Below, one piece after another: positions 1-6,277 of a stretch of 8,038 nt of DNA. The DNA is from Rhodospirillales bacterium (GTDB lineage Bacteria; Pseudomonadota; Alphaproteobacteria; Rhodospirillales; Casp-alpha2), in the NCBI GenBank assembly GCA_021775275.1, contig JAJFIE010000225.1, forward strand, positions 1 through 8,038, given 5' to 3'. Below the pieces are notes generated by a model. It did not search any database, was not told the origin of the DNA, and worked only from the letters and a program-made list of their open reading frames with translations. Numbering within the stretch: the stretch's first letter is position 1; each line of letters opens with the position of its first letter. A program made the position numbers and the translations under genes.

Positions 1-1
1 A

Positions 2-67
2 CCCCTGATCAAGGAGAGATTTGATAAAACAGACATTATCCGTTTTAAATTCGGAACTCGATTCTAG
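2..67 (+). CDS. bamA: BamA outer membrane assembly factor, C-terminal end only
   Basis: Only the last 21 codons and the TAG stop (65-67) lie in the window. They read PLIKERFDKTDIIRF followed by KFGTRF. The terminal phenylalanine and alternating aromatic/hydrophobic residues are what the last beta strand of a BamA barrel looks like (the beta-signal recognised by the BAM machinery itself). BamA is the Omp85 barrel that inserts other barrels into the outer membrane. It normally sits directly upstream of ompH and lpxD in alphaproteobacteria, which supports this call from very little sequence. The stop codon overlaps the ribosome-binding site of the next gene (AGGAG at 66-70). I infer identity from the C-terminal motif plus synteny; the rest of the gene is outside the window. 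Confidence 0.85.
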   Translation, partial: PLIKERFDKTDIIRFKFGTRF

Positions 68-73
68 GAGAAG

Positions 74-127
74 ATCGTTAAAACGATCACAAAAGTACTT
101 ATTCTGCTAGCCCTAGTTTCGATAGTT
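74..127 (+). other. Probable signal-peptide coding part of ompH, start codon non-canonical
   Basis: In frame with ompH, the 18 codons before the annotated start read (I)VKTITKVLILLALVSIV. This is a lysine-bearing n-region followed by a hydrophobic core. Translation then continues into LMPGESRA|Q, which offers a small-x-Ala cleavage site. A good Shine-Dalgarno, AGGAG, sits at 66-70. No ATG, GTG or TTG occurs in any frame between 67 and 127. Candidate starts are ATC at 74 (spacing 3, rather short) and GTT at 77 (spacing 6, but not a known efficient start). Each differs from a normal start by one base. Either a rare start is used, or a base is wrong in this sequence, or the strain carries a start-codon mutation. 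Confidence 0.65.
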
Positions 128-643
128 TTGATGCCTGGCGAGTCCCGCGCCCAGGACCAGGAAGCAGTTGCGGCACTGCCGATTGCAATCGTTGATATGA
201 AGGCCGTTCGTCAGAAGTCCAGCGCCATGGAGAGTATCCGTGGACAGATTTCCAAATATCGTTCAGGGTTTCAGAGCCAAATTCAGCAGGAGGAAGAACA
301 ACTGCGGGCGGCTAATCAGGAATTGGCCCGTCAGCGGAGTATCTTGAGCGCGGATGCCTTTGCGGAAGAGCGTGAGAAATTCAAAACCCGTCTGGCCGAG
401 GTTCAACGTCTGGTTCAGAAACGAAGACAGGAACTCGATCAACTGCGCGATGCGGCAATGGTCAATGTGCAAACCAAACTAAATGAGGTAATTGCGAACC
501 TTGCGAGTGAGCGTGGGTTTGTTCTCGTTCTGCGGCGAGAGCAAACTGTATTGGCGGCCCTGTCTCTGGAAATAACGACAGAGGTCATTGAGCGCCTTAA
601 TAAAGAAATCCCAAGCGTTGTTGTTCCGCCACCGAGCAATTGA
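128..643 (+). CDS. ompH: OmpH/Skp family periplasmic chaperone
   Basis: Skp-type chaperone that holds unfolded outer-membrane proteins in the periplasm on the way to the BAM complex. The body starts with a short beta strand (IAIVDMKAV). A long Glu/Gln/Arg-rich coiled coil covers about residues 35-110 of the given reading, with [20 protein letters not shown] in the middle. The chain then returns to a beta segment ([18 protein letters not shown]) and a helix ([16 protein letters not shown]), the usual order in this family. The coordinates begin at the first canonical start, TTG 128 (ATG follows at 131), but this is probably not the true N-terminus. The frame is open back to codon 68 and codes for a convincing signal peptide between 77 and 127, with no ATG, GTG or TTG there (see the separate entry). 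The gene follows bamA immediately and overlaps lpxD by ATGA at 640-643. Family identity is strong; the start is unresolved. Confidence 0.88.
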   Translation: MMPGESRAQDQEAVAALPIAIVDMKAVRQKSSAMESIRGQISKYRSGFQSQIQQEEEQLRAANQELARQRSILSADAFAEEREKFKTRLAEVQRLVQKRRQELDQLRDAAMVNVQTKLNEVIANLASERGFVLVLRREQTVLAALSLEITTEVIERLNKEIPSVVVPPPSN

Positions 644-1665
644 GTATGGCTGATCCGCGTTTCTTCACTCGGGCTGGGCCATTCTCTCTTCGCGAACTTG
701 CTGTTATAGCCGAAGCTGAATTGGCAACGGATACCGATACGGAAAAATCCGTGTCGGATATTGCTGCCTTGTCCGAAGCGACTGGCGCCGACATCAGCTT
801 TCTCGACAACAAATTGTATGTGAGTGAATTCACAACCTCGTCCGCCGGGGCTTGTCTTGTTCGACCGGAATATATCGACCGTGCGCCAGCAGACATGGCG
901 CTTTTATTGACCGAGCAACCATATCACGCTTACGCACGGGTTGCGTCGGCGTTTTATCCTGCGCAACAGTCTCGCTCTGAAGTTCATCCCACTGCATCCA
1001 TTTCTGATACTGCTGTTATTGGGGCGGGGGTTTGTATCGGACCGAATGCCGTAGTTTCAGATGGAGTTGAAATTGCAGGTGGCACCGAGATCGGCGGAAA
1101 CACGACAATTGGCGCCGGGGTAAAAATCGGTAATAACTGCCAGGTATTCTCCAACGTAACATTACAGTGCTGCCTGATTGGTGACCGAGTTATCGTGCAT
1201 CCGGGGGTTCGAATTGGGCAGGATGGTTTCGGCTTTGCCATGGGCGCCGACGGGCACCTGAAGGTGCCTCAGCTCGGACGGGTATTGATAGAAGATGACG
1301 TGGAAATTGGCGCAAATTCGACAATTGATCGCGGCGCCGGCCCCGATACGGTGATCGGCCGTGGCAGCAAGATCGATAATCTGGTGCAGATTGGCCATAA
1401 TGTACGATTGGGAGCTGGCTGCGTTATCGTGGCCCAGGTAGGTATATCCGGCAGTACTCAGCTGGGGAATTTTGTTGTTGCCGGTGGGCAGGTTGGTTTT
1501 GCCGGCCATCTGACAATTGGAGACGGCGCCCAGATTGCTGCACAGAGTGGTGTCGCCAAGAGCATTGATCCAGGCGCAAAAATGGGCGGCACACCAGCCC
1601 AGCCGATGAATGATTGGCTCCGTGGTGTCACCTCATTGCAACGGCTGACGAAACGAAAAGGATAG
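640..1665 (+). CDS. lpxD: UDP-3-O-(3-hydroxyacyl)glucosamine N-acyltransferase LpxD
   Basis: Third step of lipid A synthesis: transfers a 3-hydroxyacyl chain from acyl-ACP to the 2-amino group of UDP-3-O-acyl-glucosamine in the cytosol. At 341 aa it is the normal family length. The N-terminal uridine-binding domain (about residues 7-105, [13 protein letters not shown] onward) is followed by a left-handed parallel beta-helix of hexapeptide repeats (about 113-305, many [ILV]GxxxxI units). A C-terminal helical tail (about 320-341) closes the protein. His253 in [14 protein letters not shown] matches the catalytic histidine of the family (E. coli His239). His206, in the conserved GHLKVPQLG segment, is also present. 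The start ATG at 640 overlaps the ompH TGA as ATGA, indicating coupling; a second ATG at 646 is the only nearby alternative. Confidence 0.97.
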   Translation: MSMADPRFFTRAGPFSLRELAVIAEAELATDTDTEKSVSDIAALSEATGADISFLDNKLYVSEFTTSSAGACLVRPEYIDRAPADMALLLTEQPYHAYARVASAFYPAQQSRSEVHPTASISDTAVIGAGVCIGPNAVVSDGVEIAGGTEIGGNTTIGAGVKIGNNCQVFSNVTLQCCLIGDRVIVHPGVRIGQDGFGFAMGADGHLKVPQLGRVLIEDDVEIGANSTIDRGAGPDTVIGRGSKIDNLVQIGHNVRLGAGCVIVAQVGISGSTQLGNFVVAGGQVGFAGHLTIGDGAQIAAQSGVAKSIDPGAKMGGTPAQPMNDWLRGVTSLQRLTKRKG

Positions 1666-1669
1666 TTAA

Positions 1670-2143
1670 ATGGATGATGCATCAAATCCCGATGGGACTC
1701 TGTTGGAGTTTGATCTAGCGAGGATTATGGAGCTGATACCACACCGGTATCCATTTTTGTTTATCGATAAGGTGATCAATATCGTTCCGGGTGAACGTTC
1801 CACCGGAATCAAGAATGTTACAATCAACGAGCCGTTCTTTGCCGGCCACTTTCCGGGCCAACCAATTATGCCCGGTGTTCTGCTTGTGGAAGCCATGGCC
1901 CAGACTGCGGGCGTGACGGTTATGGCGGCGAACGAGAAAACGAACCAGACCCCGCTGGTTTACTTTATGACCGTGGACTCTGCGCGATTTCGCAAACCGG
2001 TCATTCCCGGTGATGTGGTGGAATTGCACGTGGAGAAAGTACGCGCCAGAGGCTCCGTGTGGAAATTCAAAGGTGAGGCCATGGTCGGCGGTGTACTGAA
2101 GGCAGAATCTGTTTTCTCGGCGATGATAGTGGAGCAGTCATGA
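1670..2143 (+). CDS. fabZ: 3-hydroxyacyl-[acyl-carrier-protein] dehydratase FabZ
   Basis: Hot-dog-fold dehydratase of type II fatty acid synthesis, converting 3-hydroxyacyl-ACP to trans-2-enoyl-ACP. It competes with LpxA and LpxD for the same 3-hydroxyacyl-ACP and so balances phospholipid against lipid A, which explains its place in this operon. The 157-aa product carries the family's IPHRYPFLFIDKV motif (23-35). It also has the active-site helix region AGHFPGQPIMPGVLLVEAMA (58-77), with catalytic His60 and Glu74. The start ATG lies 4 nt after the lpxD stop and is preceded by AAAAGG at about 1656-1661. The N-terminal extension before residue 13 is polar and slightly longer than in E. coli, which is common in alphaproteobacteria. 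The stop overlaps the lpxA start (ATGA, 2140-2143). Confidence 0.97.
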   Translation: MDDASNPDGTLLEFDLARIMELIPHRYPFLFIDKVINIVPGERSTGIKNVTINEPFFAGHFPGQPIMPGVLLVEAMAQTAGVTVMAANEKTNQTPLVYFMTVDSARFRKPVIPGDVVELHVEKVRARGSVWKFKGEAMVGGVLKAESVFSAMIVEQS

Positions 2144-2940
2144 GCAATATTCATCCCACGGCGATTGTTGAAGATGGCGCCAAAATTGGGAAAAATGTCA
2201 TTGTCGGCCCGTACAGCATGATCGGCTCACAAGTCGAACTCCATGACGGTGTGGAGCTGGTTTCCCATGCCGTTGTCGCTGGCATCACCACGGTGGGCGC
2301 AAATACCCGTATCTTTCCATTCGCATCAGTGGGTCACCCACCGCAGGACCTGAAGTATCACGGTGAGGCCTCTCGACTTGTAATCGGATGCAACAATGTT
2401 ATTCGGGAACATGTTACCCTGAACCCCGGAACTGAAGGCGGGGGGATGCTGACGTCCATCGGGAATAATTGCCTGTTCATGATTGGCGCACACGTCGCCC
2501 ATGATTGCCGTATCAGTGACAATGTCATTTTGGTGAACAACGCCACGCTGGCCGGACACGTCGCGGTGGATGAGTGGGCCATAATTGGCGGACTGTCGGC
2601 TGTGCATCAGTTCGTCAGGATTGGCCGCCACGCCATGGTGGGCGGCATGAGTGGTGTGGAAAATGATGTCATTCCCTATGGCTCAGTAACCGGGAATCGC
2701 GCTCATCTTTCCAGTTTGAATCTCGTTGGTCTGAAACGGCGTAATTTTTCCCGCGACATCATTCATGATTTGCGCAAGGCCTATCGTCTCATTTTTGCAC
2801 CGGAAGGGACCATGGCCGAACGGTTGGAGGACGTGGCGGAACTGTTTCAGTCCAATGAACCGATCATGGAAATTGTGAATTTCATTCGCGTCGATTCCAG
2901 CCGGTCAATTTGTCAGCCAAGACTGGACGATGCAGCCTAA
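2140..2940 (+). CDS. lpxA: UDP-N-acetylglucosamine O-acyltransferase LpxA
   Basis: First step of lipid A synthesis: reversible transfer of a 3-hydroxyacyl chain from ACP to the 3-OH of UDP-GlcNAc. At 266 aa it is close to E. coli LpxA (262). Hexapeptide repeats of the left-handed beta-helix begin at residue 3 (IHPTAIVEDGAKIG). A helical C-terminal domain starts near RRNFSRDIIHDLRKAYRLIF (200-219). Aligning MIGAHVAHDC places His118 and catalytic His121 opposite E. coli His122 and His125; His140 and His156 match E. coli His144 and His160. The acyl-ruler position equivalent to E. coli Gly173 is Gly169 here, which suggests, but does not prove, a long (about C14) 3-hydroxyacyl donor. It is coupled to fabZ by ATGA and its last 11 nt overlap lpxI. 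Confidence 0.97.
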   Translation: MSNIHPTAIVEDGAKIGKNVIVGPYSMIGSQVELHDGVELVSHAVVAGITTVGANTRIFPFASVGHPPQDLKYHGEASRLVIGCNNVIREHVTLNPGTEGGGMLTSIGNNCLFMIGAHVAHDCRISDNVILVNNATLAGHVAVDEWAIIGGLSAVHQFVRIGRHAMVGGMSGVENDVIPYGSVTGNRAHLSSLNLVGLKRRNFSRDIIHDLRKAYRLIFAPEGTMAERLEDVAELFQSNEPIMEIVNFIRVDSSRSICQPRLDDAA

Positions 2941-3817
2941 ACTCGGCATCCTCGCAGGCGGCGGACGCCTGCCAGCAGATATCATCAACATCTGTCAGCG
3001 CACGGGCAGGGCGTTTTATGTCATTGCGTTTGAAGGGCAGGCGGATGATGGCCTGTGTGATAATATCGCGCATTCGGGCATTCGTCTTGGAGCAGCAGGT
3101 CGCACCCTGGATACGCTACGGGAAAACGGTGTCGAGGAGATTATCTTTGTGGGTAGCATTGATCGCCCCACTCTCGGCCAGCTCCGCCCGGATATCTGGG
3201 GTGTTAAATTTCTCGCACGGAGCGGCGCCATGGCGCTTGGTGATGACGGCCTCCTTTCGGTTCTTGTCCGCACCCTTGAGCAGGAAGAAGGGTTTCGTGT
3301 TGTCGGAGTGGGCGACGTTGCACAGGAGCTGTTAGCCCCTATGGGAGCGATTGGGTCCATACGGCCATCAGATGCCGATCATGCAGATATCAAAATAGCC
3401 GTTGCCGCCGCCCTGGACCTGGGGGCAAAAGATCTGGGCCAGGCAGCCATCGCACGTGGCGGTGATGTGGTCGGGTTGGAAGATTCAATGGGCACAGATG
3501 CCCTGTTGCACCGGACCACTGCACTGTCCGGTCCAGGACAGCCGCAAGACACCCGTAATGTTCCCGGAGATGCGCATGGAAATGCGCATGAGGGGGTGCT
3601 TGCCAAGGTCGCCAAACCGCAACAGGAACGCCGCGTTGACCTGCCGACCATCGGCATGAAAACGCTGGAAAATGCAGCACAGGCGGGCCTTGCAGGAATT
3701 GTGGTCGAGGCCGGTGCGACGATTATCCTGGAACAGTACGAAATCGCCGAGAGGGCAGATAAACTGGGGTTGTTCGTCGTGGGTATTCATACGGAAGATA
3801 TTCTCGATCATGAGTGA
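2930..3817 (+). CDS. lpxI: UDP-2,3-diacylglucosamine pyrophosphatase LpxI
   Basis: Fourth lipid A step: hydrolyses UDP-2,3-diacylglucosamine to 2,3-diacylglucosamine-1-phosphate (lipid X) and UMP. It replaces the unrelated LpxH in alphaproteobacteria and was formerly DUF1009. The N-terminal domain begins LGILAGGGRLPADI (5-18) and includes FVGSIDRP (73-80). The C-terminal domain runs from about residue 150 and holds SMGTDALLHRT (186-196), VLAKVAKPQQERRVDLPTIG (223-242) and LAGIVVEAGATIILEQ (254-269). Asp237 in VDLPTIG matches the conserved catalytic aspartate region known from the Caulobacter enzyme. At 295 aa it is somewhat longer than I expect for the family. The excess appears to be a hydrophilic insert at about 200-221, partly a 12-bp in-frame tandem duplication (see findings). 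The start ATG lies inside the lpxA end and the stop overlaps lpxB by 8 nt. Confidence 0.96.
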   Translation: MQPKLGILAGGGRLPADIINICQRTGRAFYVIAFEGQADDGLCDNIAHSGIRLGAAGRTLDTLRENGVEEIIFVGSIDRPTLGQLRPDIWGVKFLARSGAMALGDDGLLSVLVRTLEQEEGFRVVGVGDVAQELLAPMGAIGSIRPSDADHADIKIAVAAALDLGAKDLGQAAIARGGDVVGLEDSMGTDALLHRTTALSGPGQPQDTRNVPGDAHGNAHEGVLAKVAKPQQERRVDLPTIGMKTLENAAQAGLAGIVVEAGATIILEQYEIAERADKLGLFVVGIHTEDILDHE

Positions 3818-4997
3818 GCCGGACCCGAACACCCCTCTGGTCTATCTGATTGCCGGCGAGTCGTCCGGTGACAACCTTGGCGCCGGTTTGATCGATGGTA
3901 TTCGAGCGCTGCGCCCTGGCGCACGGTTTACAGGCGTCGGGGGCCCCGCCATGCAGGCCAAGGGGCTCGAGAGTCTGTTCCCCATGAGTGATTTGAGCGT
4001 CATGGGGGTCGCTGAAATTATTCCCCGGTTGCGCCTGTTGCTCCGCCGAATTCGCCAGACGGCATCGCATATCAGGGAAGTGCATCCTGATGTTGTCGTA
4101 ACAATCGATTCACCGGACTTCAGTTTCCGTGTTGCACGGCGGATCAAGGGCCACAGTATTGCATTGGTGCATTATGTGGCGCCGACAGTGTGGGCATGGC
4201 GGCCAAAACGGGCTGCGAAGATTGCCAGACTGTACGATCACCTTCTGACTCTGTTTCCTTTTGAGCCGCCATATTTTGAACGGGAGGGACTTCCTTCCAC
4301 ATTTGTTGGCCATCCGCTTATCAATAGCGAAATCGGTAGTGGCGATAGCGACAAGTTTCGCGCCCGATACGACCTGGGCAACGATATGCCTGTGCTCTGT
4401 ATGCTGCCCGGCAGTCGCCGGTCAGAAATTTCGCGGCTGCTTCCCGTGTTTCTGCAAACCCTTGATCTGTTGCGGCGTCAGGTCCCTGAGCTTCATTGCG
4501 TCATTCCGACAGTCCCGCACATGGAACAAGACGTCAGGCGTATCATCGGCGAAACAAATGGCAATACGGTCGTTGTTGATCAGGGCCAAAAGGCTGATGC
4601 GTTTGCGGCATCGAACGCGGCCCTCGCAGCATCCGGCACTGTGGCGCTGGAACTCGCCATGGCGGGATTACCCGGCGTCATTGGATATATAACGAGCGCC
4701 ACGACGGCCATGGTGGCGCGACATATGATCCGGGTGCCATATGTATCATTGGTGAATATCCTGTGTGAAAAAGAAGTTATGCCGGAACGGTTACAGGAGC
4801 ACTGCACCCCGGATGCGTTGTGTGCCGAGTTGATCCCGCTGTTGTCAGGTGGGCAGAAGCGTACGGATCAACTGGATGCTTTTCGCCAGGTGCGCGGGCG
4901 ACTTTCGCCGCCAGACGGGACGCCCGATCAGATTGCCGCCCATCACATCCTGCACGCGATCAAGGCGCACAGTAAGGATCCACGATCCAAAGCCTAG
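3810..4997 (+). CDS. lpxB: Lipid-A-disaccharide synthase LpxB
   Basis: GT19, GT-B-fold membrane-associated glycosyltransferase joining lipid X to UDP-2,3-diacylglucosamine to give the beta-1,6 disaccharide-1-phosphate. The 395-aa length is typical. Visible motifs in order are AGESSGD (15-21), TIDSPDF (98-104, with Asp100 in the place of the E. coli catalytic Asp98), YVAPTVWAWRPKRA (122-135), LPGSRRSEI (199-207), ASGTVALELA (274-283) and YVSLVNIL...MPERLQ (311-329). The last segment is usually VSLPNIL, so Val replaces Pro at 315. The start chosen is the ATG overlapping the lpxI stop, because the protein then begins just before the conserved VYLIAGES strand. The frame stays open about 46 codons further upstream, but that stretch only mirrors lpxI. 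This is the last gene of the operon; its TAG stop shares CTAG with the convergent gene. Confidence 0.97.
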   Translation: MSEPDPNTPLVYLIAGESSGDNLGAGLIDGIRALRPGARFTGVGGPAMQAKGLESLFPMSDLSVMGVAEIIPRLRLLLRRIRQTASHIREVHPDVVVTIDSPDFSFRVARRIKGHSIALVHYVAPTVWAWRPKRAAKIARLYDHLLTLFPFEPPYFEREGLPSTFVGHPLINSEIGSGDSDKFRARYDLGNDMPVLCMLPGSRRSEISRLLPVFLQTLDLLRRQVPELHCVIPTVPHMEQDVRRIIGETNGNTVVVDQGQKADAFAASNAALAASGTVALELAMAGLPGVIGYITSATTAMVARHMIRVPYVSLVNILCEKEVMPERLQEHCTPDALCAELIPLLSGGQKRTDQLDAFRQVRGRLSPPDGTPDQIAAHHILHAIKAHSKDPRSKA

Positions 4998-5281
4998 CCA
5001 GCATCACCATCCGGCGGGGCGGGGGGATTGGATTGGCGGGGTTTTTCCCTGATCCAGGTTTCAAGCAGGACTCGGTAAGAGGCGCGGGTGGCGCCAAACA
5101 GCATCAACACGGCCGCGCCATTGGTGACAAGATCGAAAATCCGCCAGTCGGTGGGGAAGGCGATCCACCGATCAATCGATGCCACTTCAATCCCAAAAAC
5201 CCACAGGACCGCAGCGGTCAGGCCAAAGCCGATTGGTAATGATATGGTCAGGGCGGCAAGTTTTTTTATATTCATGGTCAT
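4994..5281 (-). CDS. Small two-TM membrane protein of unknown function
   Basis: I do not recognise the family. The 95-aa product has a lysine-containing N-terminus (NIKKL) and a first hydrophobic segment at about residues 8-30 (LTISLPIGFGLTAAVLWVFG). A polar linker with several Trp/Asp residues follows (IDRWIAFPTDWRIFDLV), then a second hydrophobic segment at about 52-69 (TNGAAVLMLFGAT). The cytosol-like tail is basic, then Pro/Gly/Asp-rich. Two starts are possible: ATG at 5281 or ATG at 5275. CAGG on the minus strand lies only 2 nt before the first but about 8 nt before the second, so the 93-aa form starting MNIKKL may be the real one. It lies 24 nt downstream of the DsbA-family gene on the same strand, so the two probably share a transcript. 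Its stop overlaps the lpxB stop. No function is assigned. Confidence 0.65.
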   Translation of the reverse strand: MTMNIKKLAALTISLPIGFGLTAAVLWVFGIEVASIDRWIAFPTDWRIFDLVTNGAAVLMLFGATRASYRVLLETWIREKPRQSNPPAPPDGDAG

Positions 5282-5305
5282 GCCTGTGGTTATTTATACA
5301 CGCGG

Positions 5306-5974
5306 TTATGCCCTGATGCTGTCCGCGTCATCATTTTGTTCAAGTTGTTCAGCCGTCGCAAGGAAGTCCAGAACATTCAGGAGGGCCTGCGGTTCCTGCG
5401 CTCCGGAGATGATGTTGCGTTTTCCAAAAACAAAGGCCGGAACACCATTCACACCTAACCGGTGAATCTTTGTGTTTTCATCGAATACGGCCTGTTTTCC
5501 CTCTTCGCCTTCAAGAAAAGTGCGGGCATCATCCGGTGACAAGCCGAGGGCCTCTGCCAGGGATGTGAGGACATCCAGTGTTCCGATATTCTTGCCTTCA
5601 ACAAAATAGGCCTCAAATAGCATTTCGGCTGCAATCAGCGGGTTAATCTGTCCACTGGCATAGGAAATCAGGCGATGGGCATTGATTGAGCTTGGTGTGA
5701 AATCCGCATTTTGAAAATTAAACGGGATCCCGACGGTTGTGCCAGCCGTATCGACCGCGTCCTGGAACTGCTGGATGCGGCTTTCACTGCCAAACACACG
5801 GGTAAGGTAGTGGTGGCGGTCGACCAGGCCATCATGCAGGTCGGGGCTGAGAAGGAAGGGGCGCCATTGAAAGGATGGATTGTATGCAGGACGCAACGCC
5901 AAAGTTTGTTGCAATCGCTTGAGCCCGATAAAACACCATGGACACGTGATATCGGCGATGATTTCAACAAGCAT
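5306..5974 (-). CDS. DsbA family oxidoreductase, FrnE-like
   Basis: Thioredoxin-fold protein with an inserted helical domain, of the FrnE/2-hydroxychromene-2-carboxylate-isomerase-like branch of the DsbA superfamily. The active site CPWC (residues 11-14) follows a short strand (VEIIADIT) at the very N-terminus. The cis-proline loop is GVNGVPAFVFG (174-184, Pro179), followed by IISGAQEPQAL, typical for FrnE proteins. The helical insertion spans roughly 60-165. There is no signal peptide, so I infer a cytosolic thiol oxidoreductase or isomerase rather than a periplasmic DsbA. Members have been linked to oxidative-stress tolerance; the substrate here is unknown. At 222 aa it is the normal length. 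The start ATG at 5974 lacks a clear Shine-Dalgarno (GAACGCCC precedes it) and there is no better upstream ATG. It runs divergently from the 6278 gene and convergently to lpxB. Confidence 0.92.
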   Translation of the reverse strand: MLVEIIADITCPWCFIGLKRLQQTLALRPAYNPSFQWRPFLLSPDLHDGLVDRHHYLTRVFGSESRIQQFQDAVDTAGTTVGIPFNFQNADFTPSSINAHRLISYASGQINPLIAAEMLFEAYFVEGKNIGTLDVLTSLAEALGLSPDDARTFLEGEEGKQAVFDENTKIHRLGVNGVPAFVFGKRNIISGAQEPQALLNVLDFLATAEQLEQNDDADSIRA

Positions 5975-6055
5975 GGGCGTTCGACCAAAAACTCTGATTA
6001 TGTTTGCATGGTATACTATGAAACAGATTACGCGCCCACGAATATCGGCAGATAT

Positions 6056-6097
6056 TATTTTTGCGTATTTTTTTGTGCTGATTTAAGGAATTTTTTT
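6056..6097. promoter_or_regulatory. Phased T-tracts, possible intrinsic DNA bend
   Basis: T-runs lie at 6058-6062 (5), 6068-6074 (7), 6082-6084 (3) and 6091-6097 (7). Their centres are about 11-12 bp apart, near one helical turn. Known DNA mechanics predict curvature from such spacing. A nucleoid-protein or architectural role is inference. Confidence 0.4.
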
Positions 6098-6186
6098 CCC
6101 CACTTCTCAGGTCATTGTAATATAATAATGTTATTGTACTCATCATCAAAATCCCGGTTAGGGGCTTATCGTCGGTTGCTGATTAC

Positions 6187-6218
6187 GCAATGCTGCATTG
6201 CACAAAAAGTTGCTGCAT
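6187..6218. promoter_or_regulatory. TGC-rich palindrome and 20-bp-spaced direct repeat, possible operator
   Basis: GCAATGC-T-GCATTGC (6187-6201) is an inverted repeat with perfect 7-bp arms around one base. TGCTGCAT occurs at 6191-6198 and again at 6211-6218, exactly 20 bp apart, so both copies face the same side of the helix. It lies 60-90 bp upstream of the start at 6278, a natural operator position. Similar TGC-rich dyads are known as PhaR sites upstream of phasin genes in alphaproteobacteria, but no PHB gene is visible here, so I do not name a regulator. Confidence 0.4.
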
Positions 6219-6277
6219 CACTTTCATGTTTGTGTTACAAAGCCGACATCTAATGTTCACATTGTAGGAATTTGGCC

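Larger units (their letters stand above)
5975..6277. promoter_or_regulatory. AT-rich divergent intergenic control region
   Basis: About 300 bases between the divergent frnE-like gene and the small-protein pair at 6278. It is clearly more AT-rich than the flanking genes and holds no convincing ORF on either strand. It contains phased T-tracts (6058-6097), an AT-rich block with an exact TATAAT at 6121-6126 but no matching -35 box, and a direct repeat ATTGTA (6114-6119 and 6133-6138, 19-bp offset). It also holds the TGC-rich dyad and repeat at 6187-6218. Promoters in both directions are expected here, but I cannot fix either of them. Confidence 0.55.

Noticed and set aside
3060..3360. Overlapping plus and minus frames inside lpxI (141 aa and 114 aa)
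   Set aside because: Arg/Ser/Pro-rich translations typical of shadow frames in moderate-GC coding DNA; lpxI is unambiguous.
3672..3809. 46-codon N-terminal extension of LpxB
   Set aside because: The segment is the shadow of lpxI in another frame, and the family begins just before the VYLIAGESSGD strand. ATG 3810 fits length and coupling.
6012..6017. TATACT as a -10 box for a plus-strand promoter
   Set aside because: No acceptable -35 hexamer lies 16-18 bp upstream, and the distance to the 6278 start is long.
5711..6253. 180-aa plus-strand frame across the frnE-like gene and intergenic region
   Set aside because: The first part is antisense to a confidently identified gene and the rest runs through AT-rich intergenic sequence. 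The protein has no recognisable domain pattern.
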